A stretch of DNA of 14,160 nt, taken from assembly GCA_903921945.1 (NCBI GenBank), contig CAIXSC010000472.1, positions 1 to 14,160 on the forward strand. Direction: 5' to 3'. Source of the stretch: an uncultured Planctomycetaceae bacterium (GTDB lineage Bacteria; Planctomycetota; Planctomycetia; Pirellulales; Pirellulaceae). The translations under genes were made by a program, and so were the position numbers. The notes under the pieces are model-generated. The model was not told where the DNA came from. It made no database searches and worked only from the letters and a program-made list of their open reading frames with translations. This document shows positions 1 to 6,938 of the stretch, piece after piece (within the stretch, counting starts at the first letter, position 1; each line of letters opens with the position of its first letter).

Positions 1-668
1 CCGCGAACATGCGGCCGGCGGCCCATCCAGCGTTTGCGTCCCGCCTTGCCGAGTTCGACGTTCATGGCGTCCGCATTGCCGAGCTTGCCGATGGTGGCAC
101 GGCACGCGACCGGGACGCGGCGAATTTCGCCACTGGGCAGCGAGATCTGAGCCCAACCAGCTTCCCTCGCCAACAGCACGGCGCTCATACCGGCCGCGCG
201 GCAAAGGGCGGCACCACGGCCCGGAGCAAGTTCCACGGCGTGGATCGCACTGCCGAGCGGAACGTTCTTCAGCGGCAAGCAGTTGCCAACGGTCGGCGGC
301 GATTCTGGGCCGTTCTCGACTTTGTCACCCGCCTTGAGCCCTTCCGGCGCCAAAATGTACCGCTTCTCGCCGTCGACGAAATACAACAAAGCGATGCGGC
401 AGTTCCGATTCGGGTCGTACTGGATCGAATTCACAACGGCGGGAACGCCGTCCTTCTCGCGACGAAAGTCAATCATCCGGTACATCTGCTTGTGTCCGCC
501 GCCGCGATGGCGAACGGTGATGTAACCCTGATTGTTCCGGCCACCCTTTTTCTTGGCTGGAATCAAGAGCGACTTTTCCGGTGCCGCACCCCGTGTGAGC
601 TCTTTGAAATCGCTCACGCTGGCGGCGCGACGACCGGCGGATGTCGGTCGGTACTTTTTGATGCCCAT
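1..668 (-). CDS. rplB: 50S ribosomal protein L2, C-terminal part cut by window edge
   Basis: Primary rRNA-binding protein of the large subunit, needed for subunit association and peptidyl transfer. Reading the minus strand from ATG at 668-666 gives a protein starting MGIKKYRPTSAGRR, followed by the typical L2 stretches RHRGGGHK, REKDGVPAVV, YFVDGEKRYILAP and, at the edge, GKAGRKRWMGRRPHVR. About 222 of roughly 275-285 residues are present; the C-terminal MNPVDHPHGGG segment with the conserved functional His lies beyond the window, so there is no stop codon here. An SD (GGAG, 676-679) sits 7 nt before the start. It is the last S10-operon gene visible; rpsS, rplV and rpsC would be expected next on the left. 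Identification is secure from sequence and gene order. Confidence 0.97.
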   Translation of the reverse strand, partial: MGIKKYRPTSAGRRAASVSDFKELTRGAAPEKSLLIPAKKKGGRNNQGYITVRHRGGGHKQMYRMIDFRREKDGVPAVVNSIQYDPNRNCRIALLYFVDGEKRYILAPEGLKAGDKVENGPESPPTVGNCLPLKNVPLGSAIHAVELAPGRGAALCRAAGMSAVLLAREAGWAQISLPSGEIRRVPVACRATIGKLGNADAMNVELGKAGRKRWMGRRPHVR

Positions 669-760
669 GATTCTTCTCCAATCCCGTCCGTTTCAGCGTT
701 CTTGTTTCGCAGTCGACTGGTGTTCGGCGTAGCTGTGCCGAGATGACCGTTCGAGCGCGT

Positions 761-1072
761 TTAGAAGAGCGAAATCTTATCTTCAGCGTTCAGCGTCACA
801 ATGGCCTTCTTCCAATTCCGCGTCGGGGTCATGCGAAACTTGTGACGCTTCTTCTTACCCTTGCGATTCTGGGTCGCCACCGAAACCACTCGGACATTGA
901 ACAGCGATTCGACAGCGCTGCGGATCTCCAGTTTGCCGGCGAGCGTGTTTACTTCGAAGGCATACTGGTTGTGACGTGTCGCCCGATGGATCCCCTTTTC
1001 CGTGACCAACGGTCGCAGAATCACCTGGTCGGGACGCAACACCAACTTCGATTTTGTTTGACTGTCGGCCAT
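761..1072 (-). CDS. rplW: 50S ribosomal protein L23
   Basis: L23 binds 23S rRNA domain III beside the polypeptide exit and is a docking site for trigger factor and SRP. The 103-residue product has the family signature ILRPLVTEKG at residues 18-27, the central YAFEVNTLAGKLEIRSAVE segment, the basic loop NRKGKKKRHKF and the C-terminal WKKAIVTL. Length fits the bacterial family (about 95-105). The ATG at 1072 is preceded by GAGG (1079-1082) at 6 nt. It lies between rplD and rplB as in the canonical S10 operon, but with 92 nt to rplB and 169 nt to rplD, far looser than in most bacteria. Confidence 0.97.
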   Translation of the reverse strand: MADSQTKSKLVLRPDQVILRPLVTEKGIHRATRHNQYAFEVNTLAGKLEIRSAVESLFNVRVVSVATQNRKGKKKRHKFRMTPTRNWKKAIVTLNAEDKISLF

Positions 1073-1145
1073 CGCTTACCTCGTGGACATCCGCTGCGGT
1101 CTTTCACCGAAGCGTCAATCTTTCCTACCGCCGCGTAATCCGCTT

Positions 1146-1226
1146 TAACTGGTCTATCAGTTGCCGAACCAGTTAGTGTCACAACCCTATTACGTTCCAA
1201 CCCTGATGAGGCTCCTATGAAGCCTC
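1146..1226 (-). promoter_or_regulatory. Two inverted repeats in the rplD-rplW spacer
   Basis: TAACTGGT (1146-1153) and ACCAGTTA (1168-1175) form a perfect 8-bp stem with a 14-nt loop. GAGGCT (1208-1213) and AGCCTC (1221-1226) form a 6-bp stem with a 7-nt loop just after the rplD stop in transcription order. Neither is followed by a T-tract. They fill most of the 169-nt gap, which otherwise holds no ORF. Confidence 0.35.
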
Positions 1227-1241
1227 GATTTAAGCTGCAAA

Positions 1242-1895
1242 TTAAGCTTCGCCATCCTTGGTAGCTACTCGCGTCGAACGAGCCTTAATTTCATCCAAGG
1301 CCGCCTTGGTTACCAGCAATCGTCGGGGCTTTAGCACTGACAATGCGTTCAGGTCGGACACGGGCGAAACCGTGACCCCTTCGATGTTCCGCGAGCTGCG
1401 GTAGACATTCGAGTCCATCGCCGCTGTGGTCACCAACGTGGTCAAACCGTCCAACTTCAGCGCCTTGAGAATAGCCGCCATCTCTTTGGTCTTGGGGGCG
1501 GAGAAACCGAGGTCGTCAATCACAACGATTTCGTTGTCGCGAATCCTCGACGCGATCGCCATCCGTGTTGCGGCTTGAACCGCCTTACGCGGCATTCGGT
1601 ACGAAAAATCACGCGGTCGCTTGGCAAAGATGTGACCGCCGCCACGCCGCGTTCCCGATCGACGTGAACCGGCGCGGGCGTTACCAGTGCCCTTCTGTCG
1701 GTACAGTTTTTTGGTCGAGCCGGCGACTTCTCCGCGGCCCTTGGTTCGGAAGGTGCCTTGCCGAAGATTGGCTTGGTACATCACCACGGCGTCGTGCAAC
1801 AGTTGTTGATTGATCGTCGGCGACACTTCCTCGGGAGAGATCGTGTAGCTGCCGACTTCACGTCCGGTGCGATCGTAGATAGGAAGCTGTGCCAT
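1242..1895 (-). CDS. rplD: 50S ribosomal protein L4
   Basis: L4 is an early-assembly 23S rRNA-binding protein whose long loop lines the exit tunnel; in enterobacteria it also autoregulates the S10 operon. The 217-residue product starts MAQLPIYDRTGREVGSY. Residues 52-101 are the basic tunnel loop, including GEVAGSTKKLYRQKGTGNAR and RSGTRRGGGHIFAKRPRDFS. The C-terminal domain contains VIDDLGFSAPKTKEM and LSVLKPRRLLVTKAAL. The E. coli protein is 201 aa, so this one is slightly longer, with a basic or polar tail. The SD before ATG 1895 is weak (AGAGAAG). Flanking gaps of 169 and 154 nt carry inverted repeats. Whether this L4 represses its own operon cannot be judged here. Confidence 0.97.
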   Translation of the reverse strand: MAQLPIYDRTGREVGSYTISPEEVSPTINQQLLHDAVVMYQANLRQGTFRTKGRGEVAGSTKKLYRQKGTGNARAGSRRSGTRRGGGHIFAKRPRDFSYRMPRKAVQAATRMAIASRIRDNEIVVIDDLGFSAPKTKEMAAILKALKLDGLTTLVTTAAMDSNVYRSSRNIEGVTVSPVSDLNALSVLKPRRLLVTKAALDEIKARSTRVATKDGEA

Positions 1896-1984
1896 GGAAA
1901 CTTCTCTTTGAATTCAATGAGAACTGTTGTGCCCGCGATGCAAGAGCTACGGACACAACGGAGCCAAGAGTGGCTTGTTGAGAC

Positions 1985-2004
1985 GACGTTACCGAGGCAA
2001 CGTC
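1985..2004 (-). promoter_or_regulatory. Inverted repeat in the rplC-rplD spacer
   Basis: GACGTT (1985-1990) pairs with AACGTC (1999-2004). After one mismatch the stem continues with CC/GG around a GA loop, giving a compact hairpin in the 154-nt gap. A second, wider inverted repeat GTTGTG (1926-1931) / CACAAC (1954-1959) lies in the same gap. No terminator-like T-run is present. Confidence 0.3.
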
Positions 2005-2049
2005 ACGTCCGCGAAACTATGGCTATGCGGCACTACCGCGTGTCGTCCA

Positions 2050-2748
2050 CTACCCTACCTTGTTCGTCTCGTGGATGACCACATAACCGCCAGGAGGGCC
2101 TGGGACTGCGCCGCGAACCAAAATCAGATTCGACTCGGCGTCGATCCGGACCACATCAAGATTGCGCGAGGTAACTTGGTCGCACCCATAGTGGCCAGGC
2201 ATTCGCTTGCCCTTCTTGGGACGACCGCCACCGCGCCAGGCCGCCAAGCTACCGGTACCACCCATGTGACGATGGACCTTCTTCACACCGTGCGTAGCCC
2301 GCTGCCCACCGAAGCCGTGGCGTTTGATAACGCCGGAGAAACCACGACCTTTCGTGATTCCAACAACGTCGACGGCCTTCACGCCTTCCAACGACTGAAC
2401 CGTCCAGGTGGCCCCAACTTCGGTGCCCGGAAATTCGCCGCGAAGCTCGCGAACGAATCGCTTCGGCTCGCATTCCGCCTTGGCCACGACCACACCCGCT
2501 TCCTGTCGCTTCTTGCCGCGAGCGCTGCCCAGATTGGCAACTTGACCACGCTCCGCACGCGACGCGAGACGTCGAGGCTTATCCTTGAACCCTAGCTGTA
2601 CGGCGGCATAGCCGTCGCGTTCCATCGTCCGTACGAGCAGAACGTGGCATGGACCAGCCTCGATCACCGTGACCGGGAGGGCCTTTCCAGCAGCGTCAAA
2701 AACTTGCGTCATCCCGACCTTGCGGCCGAGAATTCCTCTTCTTGCCAT
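2050..2748 (-). CDS. rplC: 50S ribosomal protein L3
   Basis: L3 is one of the first proteins to assemble on 23S rRNA; its extended loop reaches toward the peptidyl transferase centre. The 232-residue product begins MARRGILGRKVGMTQVF and has the family signature VDVVGITKGRGFSGV (126-140), KRHGFGGQRATHG, the basic loop around 165-185 ending KKGKRMPGHYG, and RIDAESNLILVRGAVPG near the C-terminus. The loop reads SLAAWRGGGRPKKG where E. coli has its methylated Gln150; that Gln is absent, as in many bacteria. The ATG at 2748 has GAGG (2758-2761) at 9 nt. It is second in the operon, 159 nt after rpsJ. Confidence 0.97.
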   Translation of the reverse strand: MARRGILGRKVGMTQVFDAAGKALPVTVIEAGPCHVLLVRTMERDGYAAVQLGFKDKPRRLASRAERGQVANLGSARGKKRQEAGVVVAKAECEPKRFVRELRGEFPGTEVGATWTVQSLEGVKAVDVVGITKGRGFSGVIKRHGFGGQRATHGVKKVHRHMGGTGSLAAWRGGGRPKKGKRMPGHYGCDQVTSRNLDVVRIDAESNLILVRGAVPGPPGGYVVIHETNKVG

Positions 2749-2797
2749 GTTCTTTTGCCTCGTCGGTGATGCTGGCAGGAATCAGACAACCGTGTTG

Positions 2798-2821
2798 GGC
2801 GATCGGATTATTTCGATCGCC
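2798..2821 (-). promoter_or_regulatory. Inverted repeat in the rpsJ-rplC spacer
   Basis: GGCGATCG (2798-2805) and CGATCGCC (2814-2821) make a perfect 8-bp stem with an 8-nt A/T-rich loop in the 159-nt gap between rpsJ and rplC. No T-tract follows. It may be an mRNA hairpin setting relative expression or stability; function is unknown. Confidence 0.4.
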
Positions 2822-2907
2822 GCGAAGGGGTCGCCAGTTTACCTGCCGGGCGTCCGGTGCATAGGGCACAACCAAAAGGTTTGGTGAAATTCGTCTTAAG
2901 ATCGTAC

Positions 2908-3234
2908 TTAGCGGGTCATCGCCTTGATTTTAATATCGACACCCGCCGGCAAACTGAGCTTATTCAACGCTTCGATCGTCTTGGCAGTCGCCTGCACGAT
3001 ATCGATCAAACGCTTGTGGGTGCGAATCTCGAACTGCTGGCGGGCCTTCTTGTCAATATTCGGGCCCGACAGTACCGTGTAGCGTTCGATTCGCGTCGGC
3101 AACGGAATCGGGCCATGGACTTCCGAGTGGGTTCGCTTCGCCGTGTCCACGATCTCCAACGCGCTTTGGTCGAGGATCGCATGATCGTAAGCTTCCATCC
3201 GGATTCGAATTACTTCTTGAGCCTGTCCAGCCAC
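2908..3234 (-). CDS. rpsJ: 30S ribosomal protein S10 (GTG start)
   Basis: S10 is a 30S head protein and, in other bacteria, the NusE antitermination factor. I place the start at GTG 3234-3232 rather than at an in-frame ATG 21 codons upstream. The GTG gives the normal N-terminus (M)AGQAQEVIRIRMEAYDH and the usual length (108 aa), and it has a strong SD, GAGGAG (3243-3248), at 8 nt. The extra upstream residues resemble no S10. Family motifs: RTHSEVHGPIPLPTRIERYTV, trimmed here to its core GPIPLPTRIE; RTHKRLIDI; and LPAGVDIKIK at the end. It is the first gene of the operon; no tuf or fusA lies upstream, unlike many bacteria, and the next gene on that side is divergent. Confidence 0.96.
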   Translation of the reverse strand: MAGQAQEVIRIRMEAYDHAILDQSALEIVDTAKRTHSEVHGPIPLPTRIERYTVLSGPNIDKKARQQFEIRTHKRLIDIVQATAKTIEALNKLSLPAGVDIKIKAMTR

Positions 3235-3318
3235 GTCACCCGCTCCTCGAATCGCTCGACTTGTCGCTACGCCGTCCGCCGATTTTCTATCCCGCACCGG
3301 CCATCATTTGCCGGACTG

Positions 3319-3338
3319 GAAACGTCCGCTGACGTTTC
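3319..3338 (-). promoter_or_regulatory. Perfect inverted repeat in the S10 leader
   Basis: GAAACGTC (3319-3326) and GACGTTTC (3331-3338) form a perfect 8-bp stem with a 4-nt loop inside the predicted 5' leader of rpsJ. No T-tract follows on either strand, so it is not a simple terminator. It could be an operator for a protein or a leader hairpin; a role in autoregulation is conjecture. Confidence 0.4.
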
Positions 3339-3359
3339 ATTCAGGCATGGAAACGGGTG

Positions 3360-3388
3360 AATTTAGAGGCGGGTGGCCACTCCGTCAA
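3360..3388 (-). promoter_or_regulatory. Candidate sigma70-type promoter of the S10 operon
   Basis: On the minus strand, TTGACG (3383-3388) and TAAATT (3360-3365) are separated by exactly 17 nt. That is 5 of 6 matches to the -35 consensus and 4 of 6 to the -10 consensus. It predicts transcription starting near 3352 and a leader of roughly 118 nt before the rpsJ GTG. The position just upstream of the first operon gene supports it. No start-site data are available. Confidence 0.6.
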
Positions 3389-3440
3389 GGGCAGCGCCCT
3401 AGCTTTTTGTCTTTCCTTTCGGAGCGAGCGATTCCTCGGG

Positions 3441-3469
3441 TTGACGCGACGACGGTAGATCGGTAATTC
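3441..3469 (+). promoter_or_regulatory. Weak candidate promoter for the divergent lipoprotein gene
   Basis: TTGACG (3441-3446) is a good -35 match, but the -10 is poor: TAATTC at 17 nt spacing, or GGTAAT (3462-3467) at 15 nt. It points toward the gene beginning at 3547. The region 3235-3546 holds no gene and appears to be a shared control region between this gene and the S10 operon. Confidence 0.25.
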
Positions 3470-3546
3470 GAACGCCGCACCCGCGCGGAAAGTTGGGTCG
3501 CTCGCTTCGAGCGGCAAGCTGCCGCGTCCATGGAGGTTCCGCGACC

Positions 3547-4677
3547 GTGGACCGACGTACGTTTTGCCGCTGGGCCGGATCGTTAGCGGCCGCCAACGTC
3601 ACTGGCTGCGCGTCGTTGCTGACCCCGCAGCCGGCTTTCGAGATTGCCGCGCCGCAGGAACTTCCACAGCCGCGAATGTCTCCCGACGCCGTCGTCCTGG
3701 AGGTCGCGGTGGTGCGATTTGGAAGTCTCGCCGCCGTGATGACGCCGGAGCCGAGCACACGTTCTGGGGCCAAATTGCCGTTGCCTCAACCCGCCGCTGG
3801 GATGCCTAGCGCCGAAGCGCCGCCACTCGCGCGGGCGGTGGACGGACAGGTCGAGGGTTGCGAATCGTCGAAATCGCCAGAGGCTCAGACGGGACAGGCC
3901 GAGTCGGAGGTGGTGTCGTCCCCTGCTGAAAAGCCGCAAGTGGTCGAACAGACGCCGCCGCCGGTCGTGCTCGATCGCCGCTTGGAGGGCGGTTTTTGGC
4001 AGTCGGTCGATGAGCAGGTGCTGCCCGTTGGCTTGAGGGCCGAATTGCGGCGGAACGGCTTTCGGGCCGGGCTGCTGCGCGGATCATTACCGGAGGAGCT
4101 CCGCAGGAGGCTGGCGGAACAGCGGGCTTCCGCTCGGGAAATCGACCCTGAGAACGAGCCCGACTCGCTGGGGAGCTCCGTTCAGCGGTTGCAGAGCCGC
4201 AGTGGCAAGCGCAGCAAGCTGTTGATGGGCGACACCGTCGCCTCGCTGTCGATTCTGACCCCGGAGAACGGTCGACTTTCGGGCCGGACTTTCCAAGCCG
4301 CGCAGTGCCTCCTGTCCGTGAAGACTTACGCTCGAGGCGACGGCGGCGCCGATCTGGAGATTACGCCCGAGGTCGAGCATGGCGAGGCCCGGCAACGATG
4401 GGTCGGGCAATCTCACGAGGGTAGCTATCGCTTGGACGCCAACCGCGAGCGCTGGCAGCTCGACAAATTGCGGTGTCGGTTTTCACTGGCTCCTGGGCAG
4501 ACCGTCGTCTTCTCCTGCATGGATCCAGCGGTGGGGGCCGGAGCGAGTTTTTTCGCACGCGACAGCCGGGAGAGTGGCACGCGACGCGTCGTGCTCGTGC
4601 GGCTCGCGCAAACCCAAGTCGACGAGTTGTTCACCGAGCGGCCGGCCTCCGCCGCGTTGACGACACCGCTGGAGTAG
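3547..4677 (+). CDS. Hypothetical Pro-rich lipoprotein with Tat-like signal
   Basis: Function is not recognised. I choose GTG 3547, with GGAGG (3532-3536) 10 nt upstream, over a TTG at 3493. The GTG gives an N-terminus MDRRTFCRWAGSLAAANVTGC, in which RRTF resembles a twin-arginine motif and VTGC (Cys21) a lipobox; the hydrophobic stretch is short, so export is probable but not certain. Residues about 35-135 are low-complexity, rich in Pro, Ala, Ser and Glu. Residues about 137-185 (GGFWQSVDEQVLPVGLR, then LPEELRRRL) and 225-350 (LEITPEVEHGEARQRWVGQ, LAPGQTVVFSC) look like folded, probably beta-rich domains. The predicted product is 376 aa. The style matches conserved planctomycete hypothetical proteins I have seen, but I cannot name a family. 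It is transcribed divergently from the S10 operon and 165 nt before the aldolase gene. Confidence 0.75.
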   Translation: MDRRTFCRWAGSLAAANVTGCASLLTPQPAFEIAAPQELPQPRMSPDAVVLEVAVVRFGSLAAVMTPEPSTRSGAKLPLPQPAAGMPSAEAPPLARAVDGQVEGCESSKSPEAQTGQAESEVVSSPAEKPQVVEQTPPPVVLDRRLEGGFWQSVDEQVLPVGLRAELRRNGFRAGLLRGSLPEELRRRLAEQRASAREIDPENEPDSLGSSVQRLQSRSGKRSKLLMGDTVASLSILTPENGRLSGRTFQAAQCLLSVKTYARGDGGADLEITPEVEHGEARQRWVGQSHEGSYRLDANRERWQLDKLRCRFSLAPGQTVVFSCMDPAVGAGASFFARDSRESGTRRVVLVRLAQTQVDELFTERPASAALTTPLE

Positions 4678-4740
4678 CCTACCGCTCAAACAGGCCGCGA
4701 ATCATCGCGAAAATGCCTGCCTGCGGCCAGTCGTTGGGCA

Positions 4741-4769
4741 TTGTCCGGCAGGCGGGTCGCGACGATAAT
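4741..4769 (+). promoter_or_regulatory. Candidate promoter of the aldolase gene
   Basis: TTGTCC (4741-4746) and GATAAT (4764-4769) are separated by 17 nt, matching 4 of 6 and 5 of 6 consensus positions. The predicted leader is about 67 nt. Its position in the 165-nt gap upstream of the aldolase start suggests that fba is transcribed on its own. Confidence 0.5.
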
Positions 4770-4842
4770 CTGCGGCCGAGGCGAACGGCGTTTTTTGTTC
4801 TCAACCGCGTATTGTGCCCCCGCATTTCCAGGAAATCGTTCG

Positions 4843-5853
4843 ATGCCACTGATCCCCTTGCGTGAACTGCTCGACCATGCCGCCGAGAACAACTACGGCG
4901 TCGCGGCCTTCAACGTCAACAACATGGAGCAAATCCAGTCGATCATGGAGGCCGCTCGGGAAACCGAATCGCCAGTGATCATCCAAGCTTCCCGTGGCGC
5001 CCGCTCGTACGCCCAGGACAACTACCTGCGGCACTTGATGATCGCGGCCAGCGAGCTGTATCCCCGCATCCCGATCGTGATGCACCAGGACCACGGGAAC
5101 AGCGTCGCGACCTGCGCGAGCGCGATCAAGAACGGCTTCACCAGCGTCATGATGGACGGTTCGCTCCGCGAGGACGCCAAAACACCCGCCGATTACGATT
5201 ACAACGTGCGTGTGACGGCCGAAGTCGTGCGACTCGCCCATGCGTTCGGCGTTTCCGTCGAAGGCGAACTCGGCTGCCTCGGCAGCCTTGAGTCGGGCCA
5301 CGGCGAACAAGAAGACGGCCATGGAGCCGAAGGCCAACTGAGCCACGACCAATTGCTAACCGACCCCAAAGAGGCGGCCGACTTTGTCGCGAAGACGGGC
5401 GTCGACGCGCTGGCGGTCGCGATCGGCACGAGCCACGGTGCCTACAAGTTCACTCGCAAGCCGGACGGCGACACGCTGGCGATGTCCCGGATTGAAGAAA
5501 TCCACAAACTGCTGCCCAACTGCCACTTGGTCATGCACGGCAGCTCGTCCGTGCCGCAAGATCTTCAAGATTTGATCAACAAGTACGGCGGCAAGATGCC
5601 CCAAACCTGGGGCGTGCCCGTTGAGGAAATCCAACGCGGCATCAAGCACGGTGTTCGGAAGATCAATGTCGACACCGACAACCGGATGGCGATCACCGCC
5701 GCCATCCGCAAGGTATTGATGGAGTCGCCGGAGAAGTTCGACCCGCGCGACTACCTCAAGCCGGCCCGCGACGCCATGAAGAAGGTCTGCATCGCGCGGA
5801 TGACCGCCTTCGGCCAAGCTGGCCAAGCCGCCGGTGTCATGGCGAAGCACTAA
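4843..5853 (+). CDS. fba: Class II fructose-bisphosphate aldolase (Calvin-type subfamily)
   Basis: Zn-dependent aldolase that interconverts fructose 1,6-bisphosphate with DHAP and glyceraldehyde 3-phosphate (glycolysis/gluconeogenesis, cytosolic). The start is ATG 4843 with AGGA (4830-4833) at 9 nt. An in-frame extension back to 4741 would add 34 residues unlike any aldolase and would overlap the promoter. The 336-aa protein opens MPLIPLRELLDHA. Expected residues are visible: HQDHGN at 81-86 (catalytic Asp83, zinc His84), GELG with Glu142, GTSHGAYK with zinc His198, MHGSSS with His232, and the phosphate-binding INVDTDNR around 274-281. The HQDHGN form and the length fit the long class II or CbbA-like subtype. 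That does not imply carbon fixation; no RuBisCO or PRK is in the window. Confidence 0.95.
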   Translation: MPLIPLRELLDHAAENNYGVAAFNVNNMEQIQSIMEAARETESPVIIQASRGARSYAQDNYLRHLMIAASELYPRIPIVMHQDHGNSVATCASAIKNGFTSVMMDGSLREDAKTPADYDYNVRVTAEVVRLAHAFGVSVEGELGCLGSLESGHGEQEDGHGAEGQLSHDQLLTDPKEAADFVAKTGVDALAVAIGTSHGAYKFTRKPDGDTLAMSRIEEIHKLLPNCHLVMHGSSSVPQDLQDLINKYGGKMPQTWGVPVEEIQRGIKHGVRKINVDTDNRMAITAAIRKVLMESPEKFDPRDYLKPARDAMKKVCIARMTAFGQAGQAAGVMAKH

Positions 5854-5863
5854 TGTTCGCGGA

Positions 5864-5888
5864 AACTCAGCCGCATTGGGCTTGAGTT
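5864..5888 (+). other. Hairpin just after the aldolase gene
   Basis: AACTCA (5864-5869) pairs with TGAGTT (5883-5888), extended by GCC/GGC with one bulged base. It lies 11 nt after the fba stop. No T-run follows, so it may be a 3'-end stabiliser or a weak terminator rather than a classical one. Confidence 0.3.
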
Positions 5889-5967
5889 GCTCGACTGGAT
5901 TTGGTATCCGCCCGGGGTTCGCGGCGCACCGTCTCGCCGGCCCGCGACCCTGGCGATTGGACCAGGC

Positions 5968-5988
5968 CAAGGGGCGGGACGCCCCTTG
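5968..5988. repeat. Perfect 9-bp palindromic hairpin upstream of the DUF4105 gene
   Basis: CAAGGGGCG (5968-5976) and CGCCCCTTG (5980-5988) form an uninterrupted 9-bp GC-rich stem around loop GGA. It ends 13 nt before the ATG at 6002. No T-tract follows on either strand. It resembles a dispersed REP-like palindrome, but only one copy occurs in this window. In mRNA it would sit where the ribosome binds. Confidence 0.5.
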
Positions 5989-6001
5989 AGCGGCGCTGGA
6001 G

Positions 6002-6931
6002 ATGCATCCACGACTTCCCCCTCCGACGCCCCGTCCTTCTGGTTGGGCCACCACGCTGCTGGCTGCCATCGGCGCGGCGTTGCTGGCGGCCACAGGTTGC
6101 CGTGCCCTGCCCAAGAACGGTAGCGCCGCGGACTCCGCGGACACGCGGCGATTCCCGGCCGTCGCCGAACTTGCCGAATCGGTTCCGGTCAGCCCTTCGC
6201 ATTACCGCCAGTGGATTCCCAAGCAGGCGCGACTGCCCTCGGTCGAGTTTGACGGCACGCGAATCCACGTTCACGACGTCCGCAACTTCGACTACGTCAC
6301 CGAAACCGATCACATCGAACGCTACGAGACGCGAAACTACGATCTCCGCCAGCTCGAATCGGTCGACTACATGGTCGTGCCGTTTCCGGCCGCTCCCCTG
6401 CTCGCCCACACAATGCTCAGCTTCGGCTTCGGCCGAGGACAGTATCTCGTTTCGTCCGTGGAAGCGCGGCTCGAACAGGGCGAGACGTACTCGCCGCTGC
6501 TGGGCGGCCTTCGGCAATACGAACTGATCTATGTCCTGGCGGACGAACGCGACGCCTTGCGATTGCGTGCCGACGTGCGTGGCGACGATGTTTACATCTA
6601 CCGAGTCCAAGCGCCCCCAGAAAAGCTCCGCGATCTGTTGGTCGACATCCTCGATCGAGTCAACCAGCTTCGCGACGCCCCCGAGTTCTACGACACGCTG
6701 ACCAACAACTGCACCACGAACATCGCCCGGCACGTCAACCGCATCGCGCCCGCCCGTGTGCCGCTTGGCAGCGAAGTCCTGCTTTCCGGCCTCTCCCCGC
6801 GTTTGATCTACGACCTGGGGCTCCTGGATTCGTCCCGCTCCTTCGAAGAACTGACAGGGGCCGCCAACGCCTCGCCACGAATCCGCGAAAACCGCACGGC
6901 CGCCGACTTTTCGGACCGAATCAGGCGATAA
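6002..6931 (+). CDS. DUF4105 (Lnb N-terminal-like) lipoprotein
   Basis: Predicted envelope lipoprotein of 309 aa. Residues 15-33 form a signal peptide ending in lipobox ATGC (Cys33). The rest matches my recollection of the DUF4105 / Lnb N-terminal periplasmic domain: FDYVTETDH (96-104), YETRNYDL, LLAHTMLSFGFG (133-144, with His136), YLVSSVEAR, YELIYVLADERDALRLR (173-189), VYIYRVQAPPEK, and FYDTLTNNCTTN (229-240, with Cys237). The invariant His and the NCTTN Cys suggest a cysteine-hydrolase-like site; the family's activity is not settled as far as I know. ATG 6002 is the most upstream start available; GGAG abuts it with no spacing, so the SD is poor. The gene begins 148 nt after fba and could be cotranscribed with it. 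Confidence 0.85.
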   Translation: MHPRLPPPTPRPSGWATTLLAAIGAALLAATGCRALPKNGSAADSADTRRFPAVAELAESVPVSPSHYRQWIPKQARLPSVEFDGTRIHVHDVRNFDYVTETDHIERYETRNYDLRQLESVDYMVVPFPAAPLLAHTMLSFGFGRGQYLVSSVEARLEQGETYSPLLGGLRQYELIYVLADERDALRLRADVRGDDVYIYRVQAPPEKLRDLLVDILDRVNQLRDAPEFYDTLTNNCTTNIARHVNRIAPARVPLGSEVLLSGLSPRLIYDLGLLDSSRSFEELTGAANASPRIRENRTAADFSDRIRR

Positions 6932-6938
6932 AGGCTGT

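Noticed and set aside
3388..3408. Terminator-like AGGGC-AGC-GCCCT then AGCTTTTT on the plus strand
   Set aside because: The stem is only 5 bp, the T-run is offset by three bases, and no plus-strand gene lies upstream. It overlaps the S10 -35 region.
4843..5853. Evidence for a Calvin cycle from the aldolase subtype
   Set aside because: The Calvin-type class II aldolase is also common in heterotrophs; no RuBisCO or phosphoribulokinase gene is nearby.
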